Source: Rickettsiales bacterium | Lineage (GTDB): Bacteria > Pseudomonadota > Alphaproteobacteria > Rickettsiales > SXRF01 | Direction of reading: 5' to 3' | Length of the DNA: 34,268 nt | NCBI GenBank assembly: GCA_947459535.1 | Contig: CANHDY010000006.1 | Coordinates: 1-34,268 of the forward strand | Shown here: positions 7,247-13,320 of the stretch, in pieces | Position numbering within the stretch: position 1 is the first letter of the stretch | Layout: each line of letters opens with the position of its first letter | The notes under the pieces: model-generated | Databases searched by the model: none | Seen by the model: only the letters and a program-made list of their open reading frames with translations | What the model was told of the DNA's origin: nothing | Position numbers and translations under genes: made by a program

Positions 7247-8539
7247 ATGATCCCTCGCTATTCCCGCCCCGACATGACCGCCATCTGGAGCGATGACACA
7301 CGTTTTCGCATCTGGTTTGAAATTGAAGCCCACGCCTGCGACGCGCTAGCGAAGCTGGGTGTGATCCCTAAAGAAGCGGCCGAGACCATCTGGAAAAAAG
7401 GGCGGTTTGACGCTCAGCGTGTGCATGAAATCGAGCGCACCACCAAGCATGACGTGATCGCGTTCCTCACCAACGTGGCGGAGCATGTCGGCGCGGAGGC
7501 GCGCTTCCTGCACCAGGGCATGACCAGCTCCGATGTGCTGGATACCTGCCTTTCCGTGCAGCTGGTTCGCGCGACCGATATTCTGCTTGCTGATATGGAT
7601 GCGCTGCTTAGCGCCATCAAGCGCCGTGCCTATGAGCACAAAGACACGGTCTGCGTTGGCCGCAGCCATGGCATCCACGCCGAGCCGGTGACGTTTGGCC
7701 TGAAGCTCGCCACCTACTACGCCGAGTTTTCGCGCTGCAAAGAGCGTCTGATTGCCGCGCGAAAGGAAATTGCCACCTGTGCGATTTCCGGCGCGGTGGG
7801 CACCTTTGCCAATATCGATCCGTTTGTGGAACAATATGTCGCGGAAAAAATGGGGCTTACGATTGAGCCTGTGTCAACGCAGGTCATCCCGCGCGATCGC
7901 CATGCGATGTATTTTGCAACACTGGGGGTGATCGCCAGCAGTATGGAGCGGCTTGCCACGGAAATTCGCCACCTGCAGCGCACCGAAGTGCTCGAAGCGG
8001 AGGAATATTTTTCGCCCGGCCAGAAAGGCTCTTCGGCCATGCCGCACAAGCGCAACCCGGTGCTTTCTGAGAACGTGACCGGCCTTGCGCGCATGGTGCG
8101 CAGCTATGCGCTGCCTGCGATGGAAAACGTCGCGCTGTGGCATGAGCGTGATATTTCGCATTCTTCGGTGGAGCGTATGATCGCGCCGGATGCCACGGTG
8201 ACGATGGATTTTGCACTGAATCGCCTGACGAGTATCATCGATCAGCTAGTGGTCTATCCCGATCAAATGGCGGAAAACATGAATATGCTGGGCGGCCTTG
8301 TCTTTTCGCAGCGTGTACTGCTGGCGCTGACGCAGGCCGGGGTCTCGCGCGAAGACGCCTACACACTGGTGCAACGCAACGCCATGAAAGTGTGGGATTT
8401 TGGCAAAGACTTCCTCACCGAGCTATCAAGCGATGCCGATGTCACCGCACGCATCAAGCCCGCTGAACTGGCCAAACTCTTTGACCTTGGCTACCACACC
8501 AAACATGTGGATACGATTTTCAAGCGGGTTTTTGGGTAA
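7247..8539 (+). CDS. purB: Adenylosuccinate lyase
   Basis: The 430-residue enzyme belongs to the fumarase/aspartase superfamily and catalyses two steps of purine synthesis (SAICAR to AICAR, and adenylosuccinate to AMP). Diagnostic stretches are MIPRYSRPDMTAIWSDDTRF at the start, TSSDVLDT, CVGRSHGIHAEPVTFGLKLA, and the signature loop SPGQKGSSAMPHKRNPVLSE around residue 260. Length is typical of the shorter alphaproteobacterial PurB type. The stop codon shares one base with the start of the HIT gene (TAATG). No clear ribosome site precedes the ATG. No insertion is seen in this gene. Confidence 0.96.
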   Translation: MIPRYSRPDMTAIWSDDTRFRIWFEIEAHACDALAKLGVIPKEAAETIWKKGRFDAQRVHEIERTTKHDVIAFLTNVAEHVGAEARFLHQGMTSSDVLDTCLSVQLVRATDILLADMDALLSAIKRRAYEHKDTVCVGRSHGIHAEPVTFGLKLATYYAEFSRCKERLIAARKEIATCAISGAVGTFANIDPFVEQYVAEKMGLTIEPVSTQVIPRDRHAMYFATLGVIASSMERLATEIRHLQRTEVLEAEEYFSPGQKGSSAMPHKRNPVLSENVTGLARMVRSYALPAMENVALWHERDISHSSVERMIAPDATVTMDFALNRLTSIIDQLVVYPDQMAENMNMLGGLVFSQRVLLALTQAGVSREDAYTLVQRNAMKVWDFGKDFLTELSSDADVTARIKPAELAKLFDLGYHTKHVDTIFKRVFG

Positions 8540-9021
8540 TGCGTAAATCCTGCGGCGAGCATAGCGAGAGCGCAGGATCCCGTGCTGCTGCTTCGCAGCC
8601 CACGGGATTTTTACTACACCCCACTCTAGCAAGCGATACGCTCGTGATTGGCGACCTACTGGCCTGCCGCCTGCTGCTGATGAACAACTCCAGCTTTCCA
8701 TGGGTGATTCTGGTGCCGCGAAAAGATGGGCTTCGCGAGCTGTTTGACCTCAGCGCGGAGGATTACACGGCGGTGATGGCGGAAGTGCGTTTGGTCAGCG
8801 AAGCTTTCGCCAGCGAAACCCGCGCCGATAAAATGAATATCGCGGCGCTAGGCAACATGGTGCCGCAGCTGCATATCCATATCATCGCACGCTATAAAAG
8901 TGATGCTGCGTGGCCAAACCCTGTGTGGAATTCAGGCATCGCTGCAACGCCTTATCATGCGTCTGAACTCAGCGAAAAACTGGCTCAGCTGAGGACGATT
9001 TTCAACATTACAAAGATGTAA
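8539..9021 (+). CDS. HIT domain protein whose first codons are a palindromic element
   Basis: From HPTLASDTLVIGDL onward (about residue 27) the product is a histidine-triad protein of the alphaproteobacterial subfamily with MNNSSFPWVILVPRK, the nucleotide-binding core ADKMNIAALGNMVPQLHIHI and DAAWPNPVW. The triad reads QLHIHI, so the first His is Gln, as I recall for this subfamily. Normal members begin about six residues before HPTLA. Here residues about 3-24 (KSCGEHSESAGSRAAASQPT) are encoded by the double hairpin at 8546-8608, read in frame. The start ATG overlaps the purB stop by one base, so coupled translation would still work through the insertion. HIT proteins are nucleotide hydrolases or transferases; the substrate is unknown. 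Confidence 0.86.
   Translation: MRKSCGEHSESAGSRAAASQPTGFLLHPTLASDTLVIGDLLACRLLLMNNSSFPWVILVPRKDGLRELFDLSAEDYTAVMAEVRLVSEAFASETRADKMNIAALGNMVPQLHIHIIARYKSDAAWPNPVWNSGIAATPYHASELSEKLAQLRTIFNITKM
8546..8608. repeat. Fused double hairpin in the 5' end of the HIT gene
   Basis: AATCCTGCG (8546-8554) pairs with CGCAGGAT (8571-8578), and ATCCCGTG (8577-8584) pairs with CACGGGAT (8601-8608). The two hairpins share the bases GGATCC. The same outer ends occur, in the other order, at 314-397. It is translated in frame. Confidence 0.8.
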
Positions 9022-9065
9022 TATTTTTTCCATAGCACCGTCATCGGCGCGCTGCTAAAACATAT

Positions 9066-9087
9066 TTGTCTTTAATAACAAAGACAA
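9066..9087. promoter_or_regulatory. Perfect 8-bp inverted repeat upstream of the secreted Lys/Ala-rich gene
   Basis: TTGTCTTT (9066-9073) and AAAGACAA (9080-9087) are perfect inverted halves around AATAAC, about 33 bases before the start codon at 9120. The position and symmetry suit an operator or a hairpin in the leader; the factor is unknown. Confidence 0.4.
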
Positions 9088-9119
9088 TCTTTAACCTCTC
9101 TTTTTCAAAGGATTACCCC

Positions 9120-9350
9120 ATGAACAAGACTCTCGCTCTCGTTGCCGCTCTCGGCCTCGTTGCTGCTCCTGCTTTCGCTGCTCCGGAAGCTCCTGCTAAA
9201 GTAGTTAAGGAAGAAGCTGCTAAAGCCGCTCCTGCTGCTGCTAAAGAAGAAGGCAAAAAAGAAGAAGCTAAAAAAGAAGAAGCTGCTAAAGACGCTGCGA
9301 AAGCCGCTCCTGCAGCTGGCGAAGCCAAAAAAGAAGAAGCGAAACACTAA
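9120..9350 (+). CDS. Small secreted Lys/Ala/Glu-rich protein
   Basis: The 76-residue product has a clear signal peptide (MNKTLALVAALGLVAAPAFA, cleavage after AFA) followed by a low-complexity region of alternating APAA and KKEEAKKEEA blocks ending in KH. An AAAGGA at 9108-9113 lies seven bases before the ATG at 9120; the longer frame from 9066 would bury the signal peptide. A strong intrinsic terminator follows at 9377-9410, so it is a self-contained monocistronic gene. Codon use is extremely biased to GCT and GAA/AAA, suggesting high expression. The mature chain should be helical and highly charged in the periplasm or outside. I do not recognise a named family. Confidence 0.75.
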   Translation: MNKTLALVAALGLVAAPAFAAPEAPAKVVKEEAAKAAPAAAKEEGKKEEAKKEEAAKDAAKAAPAAGEAKKEEAKH

Positions 9351-9376
9351 TCGTTTCCCTGAATCTTTTGGATTCA

Positions 9377-9410
9377 AAAACCCGTGGGGCTATGGTTCCA
9401 CGGGTTTTTT
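9377..9410 (+). terminator. Rho-independent terminator
   Basis: AACCCGTGG and CCACGGGTT form a nine-pair stem around GGCTATGGTT, followed by a T run (9405-9410). It lies 27 bases after the stop of the small secreted protein gene and is the clearest intrinsic terminator in the window. Confidence 0.88.
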
Positions 9411-9525
9411 ACTGCCCATGGCACTTTTTTCTTGCTTTTTCTCCCCCTAGTGCCTATCCCCTTTACTCCTTGGTTCAGCCTGCTTTCGGAATAAACGCAA
9501 GGTCCCCGCTTCCGCGAGGACAGTT

Positions 9526-9557
9526 GATTTTCTAAGCAGTTTGCTGCTAAGAAAATC
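9526..9557. repeat. Hairpin immediately 5' of the tRNA gene
   Basis: GATTTTCTAAGCAG (9526-9539) and CTGCTAAGAAAATC (9544-9557) are nearly perfect inverted arms with a four-base loop, ending five bases before the tRNA. A smaller hairpin, GTCCCCGC/GCGAGGAC, lies at 9502-9519. If transcribed, it would sit in the tRNA 5' leader. Confidence 0.6.
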
Positions 9558-9562
9558 TAACT

Positions 9563-9637
9563 GGCTCGGTAGCTCAGCGGTAGAGCAGGGGAATCATAAT
9601 CCCTTGGTCGGGGGTTCAAATCCCTCTCGAGCCACCA
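9563..9637 (+). tRNA. tRNA with CAU anticodon (Ile2 or elongator Met)
   Basis: The acceptor arms GGCTCGG and TCGAGCC pair (last pair G-T), the D arm is GCTCAGCGGTAGAGC, the anticodon arm GGGGAATCATAATCCC carries CAT, the T arm is GGGGGTTCAAATCCC with one outer mismatch tolerated, and CCA is encoded at 9635-9637. The variable region CTTGGTCG resembles tRNA-Ile(CAU), which is decoded after lysidine modification by TilS, but elongator tRNA-Met cannot be excluded by eye. It is not an initiator, since the three G-C pairs flanking the initiator anticodon loop are absent. Confidence 0.9.
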
Positions 9638-9682
9638 TCCTACGCCCTAACGGGCTTTGGATGGCGCCGCCCCCTTCTTTTC
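9635..9682 (+). terminator. Possible terminator hairpin after the tRNA
   Basis: CCATCC (9635-9640) can pair with GGATGG (9659-9664), with an inner GCCC/GGGC pair. A T/C-rich run ends near 9682. The stem begins within the encoded CCA, so it may be a processing or termination structure; the U-tract is imperfect. Confidence 0.35.
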
Positions 9683-9727
9683 CATCCTATGGTTTCGCCC
9701 ACCGCGCATATGTGGTAAGATGAAGCC

Positions 9728-9919
9728 ATGCGCTATTTTCTTTTAGTGCTGATGCTTGCCAGCTGTACCAGCCCCTACAAGGACTGGGAGAGCTATAGCG
9801 CGGCCAGCAGCGCCGCCGCGCCAGCCTCCTCCTGCTCTACACGGCTGACACTCGGCGGCGGGCTCTCCACACGCTGCCCCTCCCCCCCGCCTGCCGCCGC
9901 CACCACACCGACAAAATAA
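9728..9919 (+). CDS. Small putative lipoprotein
   Basis: The 63-residue product starts MRYFLLVLMLASCTSPYKDW: a short basic and hydrophobic signal followed by a lipobox LASC with the lipidated cysteine at residue 13. The remainder is Ser/Ala/Pro-rich with two further cysteines (SSCSTRL and TRCPSPPP). An AAGATGAAG lies just before the ATG. It precedes aguB by 59 bases. Low-complexity small lipoproteins of this kind are common and poorly conserved, so the call rests on the signal alone; the family is not recognised. Confidence 0.55.
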   Translation: MRYFLLVLMLASCTSPYKDWESYSAASSAAAPASSCSTRLTLGGGLSTRCPSPPPAAATTPTK

Positions 9920-9978
9920 TTGGCATTTACAGCCCAATATTGTACACCGCTCGCGAGCTCATTTTCAGGAAAAACACC

Positions 9979-10869
9979 ATGACCAACATGCTGCGCCTTG
10001 CCGCCATTCAGATGAAATATGCAGGCACTCCCAAAGCAAGCCTTGCGCATGCGCTCGATATGCTCGGCGACGCGGCAGCTAAAGGCGCGCAGGTGGCATG
10101 CCTGCCGGAACTGTTCCTCACGGATTATTTCTGCCAGGGGCTGGATAGCAGTCGTTTTGACCTTGCCGAGCCAGCAGACGGCGCCACCACACAGGCGCTC
10201 TCTATCCTTGCAAAAAAAACCGGCATGGTCATCGTCAATTCCATTTTTGAAAAAGCCGCCGAGGGGCTGTATTACAACACCGCAGTGGTGATTGATAAAG
10301 ACGGCAGCACCGCTGGCATTTACCGCAAAATGCACATTCCCCACGACCCGCTGTTTGAAGAAAAATATTACTTCACGCCCGGCGATCTTGGCTTTAAGGC
10401 ACACGCCACCAGCGCCGGCAAGCTGGGCACGCTCATCTGCTGGGATCAGTGGTATCCCGAAGGCGCGCGCCTCACCGCCATGCAGGGCGCACACACCCTC
10501 TTCTACCCCACCGCCATCGGCTGGCATCCTTCCGAGAAGCGTGAGTGGGGCGAATCGCAGGTCGATAGCTGGATCACCATCCAGCGCGCCCACGCGATTG
10601 CGAGCGGCGTGTTTGTGTGCGCCGTAAACCGTATCGGCCACGAAATTCCGCCGCAGGGTGGCGATGGCCTTGAATTCTTCGGCAATTCCTTCATCTGCGA
10701 TCCGTATGGCCGCATGCTCGCCCACGCATCGCATGACAAAGAGGAGGTGCTGATTGCTGAGGCCGACCTCTCGCTGGTGGAGCATAAGCGCCGCAACTGG
10801 CCGTTTTTCCGCGACCGGCGTGTGGATGCATATGCGGGGCTGACGTCCCGGTGGACGGATGACAGATGA
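9979..10869 (+). CDS. aguB: N-carbamoylputrescine amidase
   Basis: The 296-residue nitrilase-superfamily enzyme hydrolyses N-carbamoylputrescine to putrescine, CO2 and ammonia. The catalytic triad is visible as Glu44 in LPELFLTDYFCQ, Lys117 in YRKMHIPHDP and Cys154 in LICWDQWYPE; the stretches AIGWHPSEK and EFFGNSFICDPYGR also match AguB. The ATG at 9979 is chosen because it gives the family N-terminus and has CAGGAA nine bases upstream; a TTG at 9940 is less likely. The last residues (RWTDDR) and the stop are encoded by 7-bp repeat units, the left terminus of the four-helix-bundle cassette that begins at 10850. aguA lies just beyond that cassette, so the pair once formed a direct two-gene unit. 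Confidence 0.94.
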   Translation: MTNMLRLAAIQMKYAGTPKASLAHALDMLGDAAAKGAQVACLPELFLTDYFCQGLDSSRFDLAEPADGATTQALSILAKKTGMVIVNSIFEKAAEGLYYNTAVVIDKDGSTAGIYRKMHIPHDPLFEEKYYFTPGDLGFKAHATSAGKLGTLICWDQWYPEGARLTAMQGAHTLFYPTAIGWHPSEKREWGESQVDSWITIQRAHAIASGVFVCAVNRIGHEIPPQGGDGLEFFGNSFICDPYGRMLAHASHDKEEVLIAEADLSLVEHKRRNWPFFRDRRVDAYAGLTSRWTDDR

Positions 10870-11281
10870 CGGATGACAAAAAGAAATATAAAGCTGTTAA
10901 ATCTTTCGAGGATATTGAGGTATTTCGGCGTGCTTATAAAATCTCACTGATTGTCCATAAAACCAGCCTAACCTTTCCACAAATCGAGCAGTATGCACTA
11001 GGCGACCAAATTCGTAGAGCGAGTAAATCTATCTGTGCAAATATTGCGGAAGGCTACGGAAAACAAAAGCAATCACCTGCAGAATTTAAACGTTTTCTCC
11101 TGATGTCATTAGGATCCAGCGATGAAATGAGAGTATGGTGCAGATATTGCTATGATCTGGGCTATATTGTAGAAAATTCATGGCAAGAATGGCGTAATGA
11201 ATACGCTACTATTTCTCGCATGTTACAGGGGTTGATCAATCATCTATGAACTTGTCATCTGTCATCCGTCATCCGTCATCC
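10850..11281. mobile_element. Putative S23/four-helix-bundle cassette with four-unit 7-bp inverted ends
   Basis: The left end is GGTGGAC, GGATGAC, AGATGAC, GGATGAC (10850-10877); the right end is GTCATCT, GTCATCC, GTCATCC, GTCATCC (11254-11281). Both are exactly 28 bases and inverted to each other. The 376 bases between them hold one gene and are visibly richer in A/T than the flanks. No transposase, target duplication or recombinase gene is seen. The arms are the same type as the short elements in pheS, pheT and aguA, so I read this as the gene-bearing member of that family. Confidence 0.65.
10866..11249 (+). CDS. Four-helix-bundle protein (S23 / TIGR02436-like)
   Basis: The 127-residue product contains the family core: FEDIEVFRRAYKISLIVHKT, then LTFPQIEQYALGDQIRRASKS, then ICANIAEGYGKQKQSPAEFK and RFLLMSLGSSDEMRVWCRYC. 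Members are known from intervening sequences in 23S rRNA genes and as relatives of Avd, the accessory protein of diversity-generating retroelements; no enzymatic function is established. The start ATG lies in the third 7-bp unit of the left terminus, so the protein begins MTDDKKK, and it overlaps the aguB stop as ATGA. Its own stop overlaps the aguA start as ATGA. The gene is A/T-richer than its neighbours, which suggests recent arrival. Here it sits in a protein-coding operon, not in rRNA. Confidence 0.88.
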   Translation: MTDDKKKYKAVKSFEDIEVFRRAYKISLIVHKTSLTFPQIEQYALGDQIRRASKSICANIAEGYGKQKQSPAEFKRFLLMSLGSSDEMRVWCRYCYDLGYIVENSWQEWRNEYATISRMLQGLINHL

Positions 11282-12448
11282 TACAGAATGCCCGCCGAGT
11301 GGGAGAAGCAAGCCGCCATCTGGCTCGCATGGCCGCATAATAAAGAAGACTGGCCGGATAAGTTTGAGCCGATTCCCTGGGTGTATGCGGAAATTATTCG
11401 CCATATCGCACGCTCGCAAATGGTGCGCCTCGTGGTGCAGAATGACAAAGAACAAAAACGCGCCACCGACGTGCTGGAGCGCGCCGGCGTGAACATGAAA
11501 CACATCAAGTGGCATGTGATTCCCACCGATCGCATCTGGCTGCGCGATAGCGGCCCGATTTTTGTAAAGCCGGTGGACGGTGGACGGTGGACGGCTGACA
11601 AGAAAAAACAATCGCCGTCATCCGTCATCCGTCATCCGTCATCCGTTATGCTCGACTGGCGTTTTAACGCGTGGGCAAAATACCCCAACCACAAAAAAGA
11701 TGATTTAGTTCCGGAGAAAATTTTTGAATATTTTCGTCATCGCCCGAATCGCCATGGCGATTCTAGGGCGATCCAGCTGGATTCCCCTAGAATTTTGCAA
11801 AAGCAAAATTCGGGGAATGACGTGACTATCATCCAACCGATGCACAAAGGAAAGCGCGTGGTACTGGAAGGTGGCTCTATCGACGTGAACGGCAAAGGCA
11901 CGCTCATTACAACTGAGGAATGTTTGCTCTCCAAAATCCAGTGCCGCAACCCGGGCTTTACGTGTGATGATTATGCTGAGGTGTTTGCAACCTATCTTGG
12001 CATTGATCAGATCATCTGGCTTGGAAACGGCATTGTCGGCGATGATACGCACGGCCATGTCGATGACATCACGCGCTTTGTGAAAGCCGATACGATTGTC
12101 ACGGTGGTTGAGAAAGATAAGCGTGATGACAATTACAGCCTACTGCAGGATAACCTGAAGCGCCTGAAAAAAGCACGCGACGCGAAGGGTAACGCCTTTA
12201 ACATTATTGAGCTGCCCATGCCACGGCCAGTAGTGTTTGAAGGCCAGCGCCTGCCTGCCTCCTATGCCAATTTCCTCATCTGCAACGAGGTCGTGCTGGT
12301 GCCGACCTTTAACGACCCCATGGATAGAATTGCGCTCAATATTCTGGCCGAGTGCTTTCCGAAGCGCGAGGTGGTGGGTATTCATGCGGTGGATCTCGTC
12401 TGGGGGCTGGGCACCATCCACTGCATGAGCCAGCAGGAACCTGCGTGA
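11246..12448 (+). CDS. aguA: Agmatine deiminase with repeat-derived N-terminus and two in-frame insertions
   Basis: The 400-residue enzyme converts agmatine to N-carbamoylputrescine, the substrate of AguB. Key motifs are present: MPAEWEKQAAIWLAWPHNKE, IWLRDSGPIFV, VLEGGSIDVNGKGTLITTEE, GNGIVGDDTHGHVDDITRFV and the catalytic Cys393 in GTIHCMSQQEP. Three parts are repeat-encoded: the first residues (NLSSVIRHPSS), about residues 110-133 (VDGGRWTADKKKQSPSSVIR region), and about residues 164-193 between VPEKIFEYF and TIIQPM. All are in frame and fall in loops or at the end, so activity may be kept. The start at 11246 overlaps the preceding stop; an in-frame ATG at 11288 would give the ancestral MPAEW start but has no ribosome site. 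Homologues are about 340-350 residues, in line with about 50 inserted residues. Confidence 0.92.
   Translation: MNLSSVIRHPSSYRMPAEWEKQAAIWLAWPHNKEDWPDKFEPIPWVYAEIIRHIARSQMVRLVVQNDKEQKRATDVLERAGVNMKHIKWHVIPTDRIWLRDSGPIFVKPVDGGRWTADKKKQSPSSVIRHPSSVMLDWRFNAWAKYPNHKKDDLVPEKIFEYFRHRPNRHGDSRAIQLDSPRILQKQNSGNDVTIIQPMHKGKRVVLEGGSIDVNGKGTLITTEECLLSKIQCRNPGFTCDDYAEVFATYLGIDQIIWLGNGIVGDDTHGHVDDITRFVKADTIVTVVEKDKRDDNYSLLQDNLKRLKKARDAKGNAFNIIELPMPRPVVFEGQRLPASYANFLICNEVVLVPTFNDPMDRIALNILAECFPKREVVGIHAVDLVWGLGTIHCMSQQEPA
11572..11644. repeat. Four-unit 7-bp inverted element in frame in aguA
   Basis: The left arm is GGTGGAC three times and GGCTGAC (11572-11599); a 17-base A-rich spacer follows; the right arm is GTCATCC four times (11617-11644). 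The two arms use different versions of the unit (GGTGGAC versus GGATGAC), as also seen in pheS. The total is 73 bp, against 72 in pheS; the frame is kept by adjacent bases. Confidence 0.85.
11736..11823. repeat. GTCAT...ATCCAG / CTGGAT...ATGACG doublet in frame in aguA
   Basis: The first hairpin (11736-11776) is GTCATCGCCC, then GAATCGCC/GGCGATTC, then GGGCGATCCAG. The second (11777-11823) is CTGGATTCCCC, AATTTTGC/GCAAAATT, then GGGGAATGACG. The two abut head to tail. They encode about 29 residues of AguA (from RHRPNRHGDSRAIQLD to about GNDV) absent from homologues. Confidence 0.85.
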
Positions 12449-13320
12449 TGCGCTTACTTGCAACGAGCTGGCGGGTGTTTCGCAGCGCTGTGGCGAATAC
12501 GGTGAATCATGACGGCATCGAGCATGCTGGCTACCTTGCTTTTCTTGGCCTGCTCGCGCTGTTTCCTTTTTTAGTGTTCATGGTGTCGGTGATCGGGTTT
12601 ATCGGCCAGGGTGAAGCGGGCGAGCGCCTGATCGCCGAGGCGCTTTCGGTGCTGCCCGAGCACGTGACCGCCGCGCTGAAGCCTCGCGTGGTTGAGATTA
12701 TTTCTGGCCCGCCACAAGGGCTGCTGACGGTCGCGATTCTGGGCGCCATCTGGACAGCATCCTCCGCTGTGGAGGGCATCCGCACTGTGCTGAACCGCGC
12801 CTACCATGTCACCACGCCGCCGGCCTACTGGCTGAGGCGTAGCCTGAGTGTGCTGCAGCTGCTCATTTTCACCGCCATTTTAATCACTGCCATGCTGGCG
12901 CTGGTCTTTCTGCCGATTGTACTGGCCAACATTGAGCGCTGGCTCGGCATCGCGCTGATGGATGGCAGCGACCACGAGCTGGGGCGTCTTGTCATCTGGC
13001 TGGCGGTGGGCGCGATTTTTGCCGCTGTCAGCACTATTTATTACACCATCCCTAACATCAAGCAGAGTTTCATCGCGGTGTGGCCGGGGGCGCTGGTGGT
13101 GGTGGTGCTGTGGCTTTCTGCAGCGAACCTCTTTACCATGTATCTTTCGAATTTTAATCAGGTCAATCTGATTTATGGCAGCTTGGGCGGCATCATCGCC
13201 GCGCTGCTGTTTTTTTATATCTGTAATGTGATTTTTATTTTCGGCGCCGAACTGAATTATGAAATCACCCGCGCACTTGGGCTTCGTGTAGTAGAGCGTG
13301 AGCATGGCGCTGATCGTTGA
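12448..13320 (+). CDS. YihY/BrkB family inner-membrane protein
   Basis: The 290-residue protein has about six membrane segments and the family pattern: FRSAVANTVNHDGIEHAGYL near the N-terminus, ALFPFLVFMVSVIGFIG, GPPQGLLTVAILGAIWTASS, a central RRSLSVLQLLIFTAILIT helix, YYTIPNIKQSFIAVWPGALV, and NFNQVNLIYGSLGGIIAALL ending in FGAELNYEI. Members were once annotated as ribonuclease BN but are regarded as membrane proteins of uncertain function. The ATG at 12448 overlaps the aguA stop (TGATG), so the frame upstream of it is not used. It overlaps the next gene by 17 bases, suggesting one transcript from aguB onward. Confidence 0.88.
   Translation: MRLLATSWRVFRSAVANTVNHDGIEHAGYLAFLGLLALFPFLVFMVSVIGFIGQGEAGERLIAEALSVLPEHVTAALKPRVVEIISGPPQGLLTVAILGAIWTASSAVEGIRTVLNRAYHVTTPPAYWLRRSLSVLQLLIFTAILITAMLALVFLPIVLANIERWLGIALMDGSDHELGRLVIWLAVGAIFAAVSTIYYTIPNIKQSFIAVWPGALVVVVLWLSAANLFTMYLSNFNQVNLIYGSLGGIIAALLFFYICNVIFIFGAELNYEITRALGLRVVEREHGADR

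Noticed and set aside
8539-9021. HIT gene as a pseudogene disrupted by a repeat
   Set aside because: The frame is open through the element, the start is coupled to purB, and the HIT core is intact.
10866-11249. A diversity-generating retroelement, because the four-helix-bundle protein is Avd-related
   Set aside because: No reverse transcriptase and no template/variable repeat pair with A-specific differences is present in the window.
10866-11249. An intervening sequence of a 23S rRNA gene
   Set aside because: No rRNA sequence flanks it; both neighbours are protein-coding genes of the agmatine pathway.
12352-12447. N-terminal extension of the YihY protein from 12352
   Set aside because: It overlaps the conserved aguA C-terminus with the catalytic Cys; the ATG at 12448 gives the family start.
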